Assembly (NCBI GenBank): GCA_021779335.1
Contig: JAJYAW010000112.1
Coordinates: 1 to 8,073, forward strand
Length of the DNA stretch: 8,073 nt
DNA from: Myxococcales bacterium
GTDB lineage: Bacteria > Myxococcota > Myxococcia > Myxococcales > Anaeromyxobacteraceae
Direction: 5' to 3'
Shown: piece by piece, positions 8,046-8,073 of the stretch
Position numbering within the stretch: the stretch's first letter is position 1
Layout of the letters: the number at the start of each line of letters is the position of its first letter
Position numbers and translations under genes: made by a program
Notes under the pieces: model-generated
The model's database searches: none
Seen by the model: only the letters and a program-made list of their open reading frames with translations
Told to the model about the DNA's origin: nothing

Positions 8046-8073
8046 GGCGGCCGCCCCTCACCGGGCGGCCGCC
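8046..8073 (+). terminator. Strong GC hairpin after glnA
   Basis: GGCGGCCGCCC (8046-8056) and GGGCGGCCGCC (8063-8073) form a perfect 11-bp stem with loop CTCACC, 28 bases after the glnA stop. The window ends with the stem, so a T run cannot be checked. Each arm is itself nearly self-complementary. The simplest reading is an intrinsic terminator of glnA. Confidence 0.6.

Overview
The window is very GC-rich, four of its six genes start with GTG, and codon third positions are almost all G or C. Gene content is proteobacterial, with PII, NtrB/NtrC and adenylylation-type glutamine synthetase. The layout suggests a Myxococcota or other deltaproteobacterial chromosome such as Anaeromyxobacter. That assignment is an inference from style and protein flavour, not from a marker gene. 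I see no mobile element, CRISPR array, rRNA or tRNA.

Layout: (1) 1-213, a GC-rich leader with no assignable gene, ending in a Shine-Dalgarno. (2) 214-2052 (+), a membrane AAA+ zinc protease of the FtsH family. (3) 2102-3151 (-), a membrane-anchored or secreted alpha/beta hydrolase, convergent with ftsH. (4) 3152-3417, a 266-base divergent control region. (5) 3418-8017 (+), a compact nitrogen-control cluster: glnB, ntrB, ntrC, glnA. A strong GC hairpin closes it at the right edge.

The four nitrogen genes form a complete sensor-to-output circuit. GlnB reads 2-oxoglutarate and glutamine state and acts on NtrB. NtrB phosphorylates NtrC. NtrC-P activates sigma-54 promoters. GlnA is the usual target and carries the adenylylation-site motif. 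The most interesting content lies between the genes. Near-consensus sigma-54 (-24/-12) promoters precede glnB (3195-3210) and ntrC (4867-4882), and a weaker one precedes glnA (6532-6547), so the activator probably controls its own synthesis and that of its sensors. The ntrC ribosome-binding region is a perfect 13-bp sequence repeated three times, each copy carrying AGGAG. An element built on TGCCCGCTTTTCG occurs upstream of both glnB and glnA, embedded in inverted repeats. The hydrolase may be translated from a leaderless mRNA. All regulatory calls were made by eye and need experimental support.
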